Positions 1-7,695 of a stretch of 64,000 nt of DNA are shown one piece after another. The notes under the pieces were generated by a model, which saw only the letters and a list, made by a program, of their open reading frames with translations, was not told the DNA's origin and ran no database searches. Origin of the DNA: Mesorhizobium loti CJ3sym (GTDB lineage: Bacteria; Pseudomonadota; Alphaproteobacteria; Rhizobiales; Rhizobiaceae); contig NZ_AXAL01000014.1 of assembly GCF_000472785.1 (NCBI RefSeq), positions 1-64,000 on the forward strand, given 5' to 3'. The translations under genes and the position numbers were made by a program. The stretch's first letter is position 1; every line of letters starts with the position of its first letter.

Positions 1-255
1 GGGGATAAAGGCTACGACGCCGACTGGTTCCGCACGGCCCTGGCCAAGCGCGGCATAGTCGCCTGTATCCCGTCCAAAGCCAACCGCAATCTGCCGATCC
101 CGCACGACACCTTGCTCTACAAAAGCCGCCATAAGATCGAGAACATGTTTGGCAGGCTCAAGGACTGGCGGCGCATCCACACACGCTATGACCGCTGCGC
201 CCACACCTTCATGTCCGCGATCTGCATCGCTGCAACCGTAATCTTCTGGCTCTGA
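1..255 (+). CDS. IS5-family transposase, C-terminal part (cut by window edge)
   Basis: The reading frame is open from base 1 and gives 84 residues ending in TGA at 253-255. It contains GDKGYDADWFR (the third-block Asp region of IS5/IS427-type DDE transposases) and the terminal block KIENMFGRLKDWRRIHTRYD, which holds the catalytic Glu and the Y-R-E-like signature of the family. The stretch ends CIAATVIFWL, the usual end of IS427-group transposases. The 5' part lies outside the window, so it cannot be said whether the gene is intact or is one half of a frameshifted orfA/orfB pair. It is directly followed by the element end and by the 3' end of the TauE-like gene. Confidence 0.85.
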   Translation, partial: GDKGYDADWFRTALAKRGIVACIPSKANRNLPIPHDTLLYKSRHKIENMFGRLKDWRRIHTRYDRCAHTFMSAICIAATVIFWL

Positions 256-273
256 TCAATGAGTCCTGAGCCT
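1..273 (+). mobile_element. Right end of an IS5/IS427-group insertion sequence
   Basis: The transposase frame runs to 255 and is followed by a short tail, AATGAGTCCTGAGCC at 258-272, which resembles the terminal inverted repeat of IS427-group elements. It abuts the TA at 273-274. IS427-group elements commonly duplicate a TA dinucleotide, so the boundary is placed here. The left end is outside the window, so the inverted repeat could not be compared and the exact boundary is an inference. Confidence 0.55.
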
Positions 274-1042
274 AGAGAAGGCCGGCGATACCATCCCAGA
301 CCAGCTTCAGCGCCACCACCGCGACGGTGGCGTAGGTGAAGGGATAAAAGATCTCCGGCCGCATGCGCCGCACCAGCCAGGCACCGGCGATGGTCGACAG
401 CGGCGCCAGCGGCATCAGCACCGCGGACGCCGTCAGATTGGCGGTGTCAAACTGGCCAAGCGCGAAATAGGGCACGAGCTTCAGAGCATTGGTGGCGGCA
501 AAGAAGATCGCCGCCGTGCCCGACAGCACCTTCGGATCAAGCCGGATCGGCAGTGCATAGACCTGGAAGGGCGGGCCGCCCACATGGGCGACGAAGCTGG
601 TGAAGCCGGCGACCGTGCCCCAGATCGCGGCCGCGACGCGGTTGGGTTCGGCCGCATGGTCGGAGCCATGGCGAAACTGCAAATAGAGCCAGCGCAGCAC
701 GAAGATGATGGCGACAGCGCCGACGATCAGCCGCACGGCCTCCTCGGTGACCAGTGCGGCCGTCAGCCAGCCGAGGCCGATGCCGACGACGGCGCCCGGC
801 ATCATGTCGACCAGCATCTTTCTGTCGTAGACGCCCCACCACGTCCACACCGAGACGATGTCCATCAGGCACAGGATCGGCAGCAGGATGGCGGCCGCCT
901 GCACCGGCGGGATGGTCAGCGCCATCAGCGGCACGCCGACGAAACCGACAGCGCCGCCGAAGCCGCCCTTGGACAGGCCGACCAGAATGACCGCCGGGAT
1001 GGCGGCCGCGTAGAACCACGGATCGAGAAGCATGCCTGACAT
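272..1042 (-). CDS. Sulfite exporter TauE/SafE family permease
   Basis: A 256-residue, almost entirely hydrophobic protein with about eight membrane segments and two related halves. The first has GLSKGGFGGAVGFVGVPLMA near residues 22-41 and the second has GTVAGFTSFVAHVGGPPFQV near 140-160, the paired glycine-rich motifs of the TauE/SafE (DUF81) family. Members export sulfite, sulfoacetate or related organic anions across the inner membrane; the substrate here cannot be told. The start is placed at the ATG at 1042, from which the protein is collinear with the family; the open frame extends further upstream but that part is charged and unlike a membrane protein. An IS element ends exactly at its TAG stop codon. 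It is on the same strand as the methyltransferase 92 bp upstream. Confidence 0.85.
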   Translation of the reverse strand: MSGMLLDPWFYAAAIPAVILVGLSKGGFGGAVGFVGVPLMALTIPPVQAAAILLPILCLMDIVSVWTWWGVYDRKMLVDMMPGAVVGIGLGWLTAALVTEEAVRLIVGAVAIIFVLRWLYLQFRHGSDHAAEPNRVAAAIWGTVAGFTSFVAHVGGPPFQVYALPIRLDPKVLSGTAAIFFAATNALKLVPYFALGQFDTANLTASAVLMPLAPLSTIAGAWLVRRMRPEIFYPFTYATVAVVALKLVWDGIAGLL

Positions 1043-1134
1043 GGGAGGGACTGGTCTGGAGGGAAAGCGCGCGTCAATGCTTGATAACCCAGAATAACGT
1101 CTCGGGCGACTGGAAATCCCGGCCAGCGCCTGCC

Positions 1135-1863
1135 CTATCGCCGCGCCGAGACCAGCAGGAAGATCGGTCGCTCGAGCTCTTCCGCCAGTTCCGGTTTGGC
1201 CGCGATCTGGGCGTCCGTCGGGCGGAATTCCTCGACATGCCCGATCGTGAAGCCGGACCGGATCAGCGTGTTGAGCGTGGTTCCGATGGTGCGGTAGTGT
1301 TTCACCACGCCCTTGGCCAGCCAGTCGGTCTTGCGCGGGCCTTCCACCAGATACTGGTCGACGGGCCATGTCTTGCGGCCCTCGGCATCGATCGCCCAGC
1401 CGGGCCTGCTGGGAGCCATGTAGATCGGATGTTCCGTCGAGAAGACGAAATGCCCGCCGGGCGACAGCGCCTGATGCACCGTCCTGAACAGGCGCACGAC
1501 GTCCTCGACGTAATGCAGGGCAAGCGAACTGTAGGCGAGATCGAAGCCGCCTTGCGGCAGGCTGAGCTGGTCGAGGTCGGCTGCCTCATACGTGATGCCG
1601 GTCTCCGGACCGGCGGTTCGCGCGCGGGCAAGCATCTTTTCCGAAAGGTCCAGCCCAAGCACCTGGCTCGCCCCATGCTCATGCGCCCAGCGGCAGAACC
1701 AGCCGAAGCCACAGCCGAGATCGACAACCCTTGAACCCCTAACTTCAGGCAGCATCGCGCGCAGCGCCGGCCATTCGGCAGCACCGTCCAGGCCTTCGAT
1801 TGACCGGCCAAGCCGGCTGTAGCCCGCGAAGAAATCCGACTGGTCGTAGATATTCTGCGCCAT
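1135..1863 (-). CDS. Class I SAM-dependent methyltransferase
   Basis: The 242-residue protein has the Rossmann-fold methyltransferase motifs: VVDLGCGFGWFCRW (motif I, about residues 45-58, SAM binding), VLGLDLSEKML (post I), FDLAYSSLALHYV (motif IV) and LSPGGHFVFSTEHP (motif VI). The substrate is unknown; the overall pattern is that of the UbiE/BioC-like family of soluble enzymes. The ATG at 1863 is preceded by GAGGA about ten bases upstream, which decides against the longer frame. The gene sits between the Lrp-type regulator and the TauE-like exporter, all on the minus strand, but spacing gives no proof of one operon. Confidence 0.85.
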   Translation of the reverse strand: MAQNIYDQSDFFAGYSRLGRSIEGLDGAAEWPALRAMLPEVRGSRVVDLGCGFGWFCRWAHEHGASQVLGLDLSEKMLARARTAGPETGITYEAADLDQLSLPQGGFDLAYSSLALHYVEDVVRLFRTVHQALSPGGHFVFSTEHPIYMAPSRPGWAIDAEGRKTWPVDQYLVEGPRKTDWLAKGVVKHYRTIGTTLNTLIRSGFTIGHVEEFRPTDAQIAAKPELAEELERPIFLLVSARR

Positions 1864-1930
1864 GTCTTGCTCGTTCCTCAGCCAGCCATCTGGCGGACCG
1901 ACAGCGCCTTTCCACCATGGCCATGCGGAG

Positions 1931-2389
1931 TCAAGACAATGAGGCCGATGGCAACCCAAGCGGTGGCGGCCGCCGCCGGATCGGCTGCGCCTTGATGATG
2001 GCGGTGCTGGTCTCGGCCTTGTCGGCGATGCGGTCGAGAATGCCGTCGAGGTCGCCGATCGAGCGCACGAACAGCCGGGCGACGAAACAGTCGTCGCCCG
2101 TCACCTTGTCGCATTCGCCAAACTCGGCAATCTCCTCGATCAGCTTCTGCACGACGTGCAGCTTGCCCGGCAAAGGCTTGATGCGCACGATCGCCTGCAA
2201 CGTATAGCCGAGCGCCAGCGGATCGATCTCGACGGTGAACGCCCGTATGACGCCGCGCTCCTCGAGCCGCCTAAGCCGCTCCGAAACGCTTGGCGACGAC
2301 AGCCCGACCTGGGAAGCCAAATCTTTCAGCGAGGTTCGTGCATCCCTCACCAGGATTTCGAGGAGACTTCGGTCGAGATCATCCAGCAT
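1931..2389 (-). CDS. Lrp/AsnC family transcriptional regulator
   Basis: A 152-residue protein with an N-terminal winged helix-turn-helix starting LDDLDRSLLEILVRDAR and continuing SLKDLASQVGLSSPSVSERL (residues about 20-40), then the RAM effector domain with GECDKVTGDDCFVARLFV (about 92-109). Length and order are those of Lrp/AsnC proteins, which bind amino acids and act as dimers or octamers on palindromic sites. It is transcribed divergently from the DMT exporter at 2522, the usual arrangement for a local regulator of an amino-acid or metabolite exporter. The C-terminal tail after residue 140 is basic and proline-rich and looks unstructured. Confidence 0.92.
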   Translation of the reverse strand: MLDDLDRSLLEILVRDARTSLKDLASQVGLSSPSVSERLRRLEERGVIRAFTVEIDPLALGYTLQAIVRIKPLPGKLHVVQKLIEEIAEFGECDKVTGDDCFVARLFVRSIGDLDGILDRIADKAETSTAIIKAQPIRRRPPPLGLPSASLS

Positions 2390-2419
2390 TTCATATTTCT
2401 CTCTGATTCGGCATGAATG

Positions 2420-2470
2420 CCTAATATAATTAGGTTACATATCCATATCGCCTTTTCCACATGATGGAAA
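2420..2470. promoter_or_regulatory. Palindromes between lrp-type gene and DMT exporter
   Basis: The divergent intergenic region holds two inverted repeats: CCTAATATAATTAGG at 2420-2434 (perfect six-base arms around ATA) and TTTCC-7-GGAAA at 2454-2470. AT-rich palindromes of about 15 bp are typical Lrp/AsnC sites, so the first is the better operator candidate. Binding by the neighbouring regulator is inference. Confidence 0.45.
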
Positions 2471-2521
2471 GCGCCCACGCCGCATGAGATTATGATGTCT
2501 CAACTGGCTCAAAGGTCTATC

Positions 2522-3427
2522 ATGAACGATACGGTACGCGGCACGGTCGAAATGTCGTCAGCAATGGCGATCCTGGGAACGATCGGATGGTTCGTCATCA
2601 TGTCCGGCCAGCCGATCATGGATGTCGTGTTCTGGCGCTGCGCCTTCGGCGCGGTAACGTTGCTCGTCATCTGCGCTTGCCTCGGATTGCTGCGCAACAG
2701 GCTGTCGCTGCGCGTCATTGGCCTCGCCGCACTCGGCGGTGCGGCCATCGTCATCAACTGGCTGCTCCTGTTCAGTGCCTTCTCCCGCGCGTCGATCTCG
2801 ATCGCCACCGCTGTCTACAACACACAGCCCTTCATGCTGGTCGGCTTCGGCGCACTCTTCTTCGCCGAGCGGCTGACCCTGACCAAACTGACCTGGCTGG
2901 CAATAGCCTTCGCCGGCATGGTGCTGATCGTCGAGGCCGCCCCTGACGCGGGTGATGTCGGCACAAACTATTTTGCCGGCATCCTGATGGCCCTGGCCGC
3001 TGCCTTCTTCTGGGCCGTCGCGGCCATCGTCACCAAGAAGCTCAAGGGTACGCCGCCGCATTTGATCGCGCTCATCCAGGTCTGCGTCGGTGTCGTCATG
3101 CTGGCGCCCTTCGCCAATCTCACGCATCTTTCGGCCGACCCATGGAGCTGGGCCATGCTGGCGACGCTCGGCGTCGTCCACACCGGCCTGATGTACATAC
3201 TGATGTACGGAGCAATCCAGAAGCTGCCGACGCCTCTGCAGGGATCGCTGTCCTTCATCTATCCGGTCGTTGCCATCCTGGTCGACGTCACCGCCTTCGG
3301 CCATCGCTTGCATCTCAGCCAGGTCGTCGGCGCCGCCGCTATCCTGCTTGCTGCGGCGGGCATGAATCGCGGCTGGACATTGTGGAAGTCGAAAACGTCC
3401 GTAACGAGCCCGCAACCAATCAAGTAA
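2522..3427 (+). CDS. DMT-family (EamA) transporter
   Basis: The 301-residue protein has ten predicted membrane helices in two EamA repeats; typical family features include ISIATAVYNTQPFMLVGFGA in the first repeat and PLQGSLSFIYPVVAILVDV in the second. EamA proteins are inner-membrane exporters of amino acids and metabolites. The frame opens at 2492, but the ATG at 2522 follows AAAGG at a suitable distance and begins at the usual place for the family. The gene is divergent from an Lrp-type regulator, which suggests substrate-responsive control and an amino-acid-like substrate, though the substrate cannot be read from sequence. Confidence 0.88.
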   Translation: MNDTVRGTVEMSSAMAILGTIGWFVIMSGQPIMDVVFWRCAFGAVTLLVICACLGLLRNRLSLRVIGLAALGGAAIVINWLLLFSAFSRASISIATAVYNTQPFMLVGFGALFFAERLTLTKLTWLAIAFAGMVLIVEAAPDAGDVGTNYFAGILMALAAAFFWAVAAIVTKKLKGTPPHLIALIQVCVGVVMLAPFANLTHLSADPWSWAMLATLGVVHTGLMYILMYGAIQKLPTPLQGSLSFIYPVVAILVDVTAFGHRLHLSQVVGAAAILLAAAGMNRGWTLWKSKTSVTSPQPIK

Positions 3428-3461
3428 AACGGCCGCCCCTGCCGCCAAATCGCGATCCTGG

Positions 3462-3489
3462 CTGCCCGCCTGTTCAAAGCGGGCAGTTT
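3462..3489 (+). terminator. Possible terminator after DMT gene
   Basis: Perfect eight-base arms CTGCCCGC (3462-3469) and GCGGGCAG (3479-3486) with a nine-base loop, followed only by TTT. It lies 35 bp after the stop of the DMT gene. The short T-run makes it a weak intrinsic terminator at best. Confidence 0.45.
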
Positions 3490-3549
3490 GCTCTATGCCG
3501 CAATCCAACCATCTTCGCCCGGCATAGGCGAAACCGGGATTGAAGAACC

Positions 3550-4197
3550 ATGAATGACGCAACGCCCCCAAACCGCTGCCGCATCGTGCTGATCGCGCCG
3601 CCCGGCGTGCCGGCCGCCCGCATTGCCACCGCCTTCGACGGCGGCGACGTCGCCTCGCTGATCCTGCCCGAGAACGGCATGGACGAAGCTTCCTTCCAGG
3701 CTTTCGCCGAAAAGATCGTTCCTGCGGCCCAGGCCGCGGGCGTGGCCGTCGTCATTGCCGGCGACACCCGCATCGCGGGGCGCGTCCAGGCCGACGGCAT
3801 CCATGTCGAGGTCTCCAAGGCCGAACTCGCCGAGACGATCGAGCATTTCCAGGCGAAAATGATGGTCGGCACCGACGGCGCCAAGACGCGTGACGATGCG
3901 CTCGAGCTTGGCGAGACGCGGCCCGACTACATCTTTTTCGGCCGCTTCGGCTACGACAACAAGCCCGAGCCGCACCCACGCAACCTGTCGCTGGGGCGCT
4001 GGTGGGCTGACATGATCCAGATCCCCTGCATCGTCATGGCCGGATCCGATCTGGCTTCCGTGGAGGAAGTGGCCGCCACCGGCGCCGAGTTCGTCGCGCT
4101 GTCGAGCGCGGTGTTCGCTGATGGCGTCGATCCGCAAGCGGCGATCGCCCGGGCCAATGCGTTGCTCGACGAAACCGCGCCGCGCTTCGAGGACTGA
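3550..4197 (+). CDS. Thiamine-phosphate-synthase-like protein (ThiE fold, degenerate)
   Basis: A 215-residue protein with the TIM-barrel pattern of thiamine monophosphate synthase/TenI. Strand-like VAVVIAGDTRIAGRVQADGIHV (around 67-88) and IPCIVMAGSDLASVEEVAATG match late-barrel ThiE segments. However, the N-terminal QLREK-type motif and the GxSxH and GPxFxTxTK motifs that bind the pyrimidine and thiazole substrates are replaced (LILPENG; GTDGAKTRDDA; FFGRFGYDNKPEP). It is therefore probably a paralogue with another role, even though such genes are usually annotated as thiamine phosphate synthase. Its stop is followed immediately by the GTG start of the Sel1-repeat gene, and efp and suhB come next, so it may be the first gene of that operon. 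Confidence 0.7.
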   Translation: MNDATPPNRCRIVLIAPPGVPAARIATAFDGGDVASLILPENGMDEASFQAFAEKIVPAAQAAGVAVVIAGDTRIAGRVQADGIHVEVSKAELAETIEHFQAKMMVGTDGAKTRDDALELGETRPDYIFFGRFGYDNKPEPHPRNLSLGRWWADMIQIPCIVMAGSDLASVEEVAATGAEFVALSSAVFADGVDPQAAIARANALLDETAPRFED

Positions 4198-4198
4198 T

Positions 4199-5239
4199 GT
4201 GGCTCCGGTGAGGCTTCCCCTTCAGGCCTTGCTTGCAGCGGTCATGATTCAGGCCGCCGCAGCCGAAACCATACCCTTGCCGCAGCCCAAGCCTGAAATC
4301 GGCGTGCACACCGACAAGCCGATCGAAAAGCAGCTGCCGCAGCCCGCCACCACGGCGGAGCCGGCACCGCTGCCCTCGGCCGACAGCGTCAATCCCGACC
4401 GCTTCGGGGCCAAGCCGGCCGACGCAGCCTACGGCGCCTTTCAGCGCGGACTCTACAAGACGGCCTACGATCTCGCGCTGGTCCGCGCCCAGAATGGCGA
4501 CCCGGCGGCGCAGACATTGGTGGCCGAGATCCAGTCGCGCGGGCTGGGCGTGCCGTTGAACGCGGCGGAGGCGGCGAAATGGTACGCCGCCGCCGCGGAA
4601 CAGGGCGTACCGGAATCGCAGTTCCAATATGCGCTGATGCTGCTCGACGGCCGCTACGTCAAGAAGGACACCAAGGAGGCCTACGCGTTGATGCAGGCCG
4701 CCGCCGAAGCCGGCAACCAGTTGGCGCAGTTCAATTTCGCGCAGATGCTGGTCCAGCAGGATCCCGGCGACGCCGGCCTGGCCAAGGCGGTCTCCTATTA
4801 TGAGCGCGCCGCCGCGACCGGTCTCCCCGACGCCCAGTACGCCATGTCCCAGATCTATGCCAACGGCGTTGGTGGCAAGCCGCGCGACGATGCGCAGGCA
4901 AGGCGCCTGCTGGCACAGGCCGCACGGCAGAACTATGACACCGCGCAGATCGATCTCGCTGCCTGGATGATCGAGGGCCGCGGCGGTGGACGCGACCTGA
5001 AATCGGCTTTCGGCTGGACGAGGCAAGCTGCGGAAGGTGGCAATGTCGCCGCCCAGAACCGCCTGGCAAAACTCTATATGCAAGGCATCGGCACTGACCC
5101 GGACCTGGTGCTCGCCGGCGCCTGGTACATCGTTGCCCGCCGCGCCGGCCTGATCGATTCCGATATGGACGATTTCCTGCAAGGGCTGAGCGAGGACCAG
5201 ACCAAACAGGCCCTGCAGAAGGCGAACCGCCTGCCCTGA
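4199..5239 (+). CDS. Secreted Sel1-repeat (TPR-like) protein
   Basis: The GTG at 4199, one base after the stop of the previous gene and five bases after GAGGA, gives 346 residues beginning with a signal peptide (LPLQALLAAVMIQAAAAET). After a proline-rich linker come about six Sel1-like helical repeats, each with the A-x-x-G-x-x-x-A pattern, for example AAKWYAAAAEQGVPESQFQYA, written here in part, and ARRLLAQAARQNYDTAQIDL. Sel1 repeats are protein-binding superhelices; in rhizobia they are often periplasmic and linked to envelope or exopolysaccharide regulation, but no specific partner is visible. Spacing implies co-translation with the ThiE-like gene. Confidence 0.85.
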   Translation: MAPVRLPLQALLAAVMIQAAAAETIPLPQPKPEIGVHTDKPIEKQLPQPATTAEPAPLPSADSVNPDRFGAKPADAAYGAFQRGLYKTAYDLALVRAQNGDPAAQTLVAEIQSRGLGVPLNAAEAAKWYAAAAEQGVPESQFQYALMLLDGRYVKKDTKEAYALMQAAAEAGNQLAQFNFAQMLVQQDPGDAGLAKAVSYYERAAATGLPDAQYAMSQIYANGVGGKPRDDAQARRLLAQAARQNYDTAQIDLAAWMIEGRGGGRDLKSAFGWTRQAAEGGNVAAQNRLAKLYMQGIGTDPDLVLAGAWYIVARRAGLIDSDMDDFLQGLSEDQTKQALQKANRLP

Positions 5240-5393
5240 TAATGGCGCATGCTATTGCCCGGCGCCGCGGCCCTTCCCGCCCGCTCCCTTGCCTCTTCCG
5301 GTGTTTTGTGGTCTTGGGAGCCCGAAATCGCTTTCCCAGCGAACATCCCATACCGACGGCCTGGCCGTTGGCAGCATTCCGGATCCCATCATC

Positions 5394-5960
5394 ATGGCCA
5401 AGATCAATGGCAACGAAATCCGTCCCGGCTACGTCATCGAGCACGATGGCGGTCTGTGGGTGGCGGTCAGGACCAACACCGTCAAGCCCGGCAAGGGCGG
5501 CGCCTACAACCAGGTCGAATTGAAGAACCTCATCAACGGCACCAAGCTCAACGAGCGCTTCCGTTCGGCTGAAACGGTCGAGCAGATCCGCCTCGACCTG
5601 AAGGATTTTTCCTTCCTCTACGCACAGGAAGACGCGCTGGTGTTCATGGACACCCAAAGCTACGAACAGCTCGAACTAAACAAGGACTTCGTCGGCGACC
5701 GCGCCGCCTTCCTGCAGGATGGCATGATGGTGACGGTGCAGCTCTATGAGGAGAGGCCGATCGGCATCTCACTGCCCGACTATGTGACGCTGACCATCAC
5801 CGAGGCGGACCCGGTGGTGAAGGGACAGACGGCCGCGTCCTCCTACAAGCCGGCGATATTGGAGAACGGCATCCGTGTCCTGGTGCCGCCCTTTATCGGC
5901 GCCGGCGAACGCATCATCGTCGACACCAACGAAATCACTTACGTGCGCCGCGCAGACTGA
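5394..5960 (+). CDS. efp: Translation elongation factor P
   Basis: From the ATG at 5394 the protein is 188 residues, the standard EF-P length, with the KOW-like N-terminal domain and two OB domains. EF-P enters the E site and relieves ribosome stalling at polyproline stretches. The tip loop reads VKPGKGGAY with lysine at position 34, so this is the lysine-type EF-P (the type modified by EpmA/EpmB in enterobacteria) rather than the arginine type modified by EarP; no modification enzyme is in the window. The frame is open upstream to 5289 but that extension has no similarity to the family. suhB follows 24 bp downstream. Confidence 0.97.
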   Translation: MAKINGNEIRPGYVIEHDGGLWVAVRTNTVKPGKGGAYNQVELKNLINGTKLNERFRSAETVEQIRLDLKDFSFLYAQEDALVFMDTQSYEQLELNKDFVGDRAAFLQDGMMVTVQLYEERPIGISLPDYVTLTITEADPVVKGQTAASSYKPAILENGIRVLVPPFIGAGERIIVDTNEITYVRRAD

Positions 5961-5984
5961 CGCGCGGGTACAGGAAGACACACG

Positions 5985-6785
5985 ATGGCACGCTCAGCCC
6001 TTCTTAACGTCATGGTCCAGGCCGCAATGAAAGCCGGCCGCTCGCTGTCGCGCGACTTCGGCGAGGTCCAGAACCTGCAGGTCTCGCTGAAGGGGCCAGG
6101 CGACTATGTCAGCCAGGCCGATCGCAAGGCCGAGGACATTCTGTTTGCCGAGCTGTCGAAGGCGCGTCCCGGCTACGCCTTCCTGATGGAAGAACGCGGC
6201 GTGGTCGAAGGCGATGACAACCAGCACCGCTGGATCGTCGATCCGCTCGACGGCACCACGAATTTCCTGCATGGCATTCCGCTCTTCGCCGTCTCGATCG
6301 CGCTGGAGCGCCAGGGGCAGATCGTGGCCGGTGTCATCTACAATCCAGCCATGGACGAGCTCTATACGACCGAGCGCGGCGGTGGCGCCTTCATGAACGA
6401 CCGCCGGCTGCGCGTCTCCGGCCGCACCAAGCTGGTCGACACGGTGATCGGCTGCGGCATGCCGCATCTGGGACGCGGCCACCACGGCAATTTCCTCGTC
6501 GAATTGCGCAACGTCATGGCCGAGGTCTCGGGCGTGCGTCGGCTCGGCTCCGCCGCGCTCGATCTCGCTTATGTCGCCGCCGGCCGCATGGACGGCTTTT
6601 GGGAAACCGGCCTGTCGGCCTGGGATATCGCCGCCGGCCTGCTCCTGATCCGCGAGGCGGGCGGTTTCGTCTCCGACATGGAAGGCGGGCAGGACATGCT
6701 CGACAACGGCTCGGTCGTCGCCGGCAATGAGGTCATCCAGCGCGCGTTGCTGAAGACGGTGAAAAAACCGCTCCCCTCTCGTTGA
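5985..6785 (+). CDS. suhB: Inositol monophosphatase family protein
   Basis: A 266-residue protein with both signatures of the Mg-dependent phosphatase family: WIVDPLDGTTNF at residues 83-94 (metal ligands Asp86 and Asp89, with Glu70 of MEERG before it) and SAWDIAAGLLLIREAGG near 212-228. The enzyme dephosphorylates myo-inositol-1-phosphate or related sugar phosphates; in E. coli SuhB also serves in rRNA antitermination, and whether this one does is unknown. It follows efp closely on the same strand and probably shares its transcript. Confidence 0.93.
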   Translation: MARSALLNVMVQAAMKAGRSLSRDFGEVQNLQVSLKGPGDYVSQADRKAEDILFAELSKARPGYAFLMEERGVVEGDDNQHRWIVDPLDGTTNFLHGIPLFAVSIALERQGQIVAGVIYNPAMDELYTTERGGGAFMNDRRLRVSGRTKLVDTVIGCGMPHLGRGHHGNFLVELRNVMAEVSGVRRLGSAALDLAYVAAGRMDGFWETGLSAWDIAAGLLLIREAGGFVSDMEGGQDMLDNGSVVAGNEVIQRALLKTVKKPLPSR

Positions 6786-6900
6786 CAGGCAAGCCGCGCT
6801 GACACGGCACGGCGCGCTGAAGCGCCGCAGTCGTAAAACGGCAAACAAACCTTGAAATACTGTCTCGCGGTTGCCCAGATGAAGGGGTGACGCAGGACGA

Positions 6901-7590
6901 ATGATGACAAATATCCCGCCGCAACTCGAAATCCCTTTTGTCGGCCGCTGGCACTATTCCCGCGCGGAGATGATCGCCGACGGCATCGTCCATGCTGTCG
7001 GCATCGTGCTGGCGATAGCGGCCGGTTCGGCGCTGCTGGCGCTGGCGGCGTTTCGGGTCGGGCCGGGCGAATACATCGCCGCCGCCTTCTATGTCGTTTC
7101 GCTGCTCACCGTCCTGTCCGTGTCGATGACGTACAATCTGTGGCCGGTGACGTCGCCGGCCAAATGGGTCTTGCGGCGCTTCGACCACGCCGCGATCTAT
7201 CTGCTGATCGCCGCCACCTACACGCCTTTCCTGGCCCAGCTCGACGGCTCACCGCTGGCCAGCTGGATGATCGTCCTCGTCTGGAGCGCCGCGGCGATGG
7301 GCATCGCCATCAAGGTGTTTTTTCCCGGCCGTTTCGACCGGTTGGCTGTTGTCTTCTATCTCGCCATCGGCTGGAGCGGCATCCTCCTGGCAAAGCCGCT
7401 TGTCCAGACCCTGCCAACGACGTCGCTTGCGCTCATCATAGCCGGTGGTGTCGTCTATTCCTGCGGTGTCATCTTCTTTGCCTGGAAGGCGCTACGCTTC
7501 CACAATGCGTTGTGGCACGGCTTCGTCGTTACCGGCGCCGGCCTGCATCTGGCCGCCATGGTCGACTGTCTGGTCATCAATCGCCTCTGA
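6901..7590 (+). CDS. Hemolysin III / PAQR family membrane protein (TrhA-like)
   Basis: A 229-residue protein with seven predicted membrane segments. Conserved polar residues of the family are present: EMIADGIVHAVGI (H in helix 1), RRFDHAAIYLLIAATYTPF (helix 3, H and T) and LWHGFVVTGAGLHLAAM (helix 7, two His). These residues form the putative metal site of PAQR-type hydrolases. Bacterial members affect membrane energetics and lipid homeostasis; the haemolytic name is historical. ATG codons at 6901 and 6904 are both possible starts. Confidence 0.88.
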   Translation: MMTNIPPQLEIPFVGRWHYSRAEMIADGIVHAVGIVLAIAAGSALLALAAFRVGPGEYIAAAFYVVSLLTVLSVSMTYNLWPVTSPAKWVLRRFDHAAIYLLIAATYTPFLAQLDGSPLASWMIVLVWSAAAMGIAIKVFFPGRFDRLAVVFYLAIGWSGILLAKPLVQTLPTTSLALIIAGGVVYSCGVIFFAWKALRFHNALWHGFVVTGAGLHLAAMVDCLVINRL

Positions 7591-7695
7591 CAATGACTAT
7601 CGGTGTGGCAATATTGCCAAGCGCCATTCAATTTGGTCACAATTCCGTTTAGAGTCGCCAGCTACGTGATCGGCGGCATCGGAAACGGGGCACGG

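Noticed and set aside
5289..5393. N-terminal extension of elongation factor P
   Set aside because: EF-P from the ATG at 5394 already has the exact family start and length; the upstream part is random in character.
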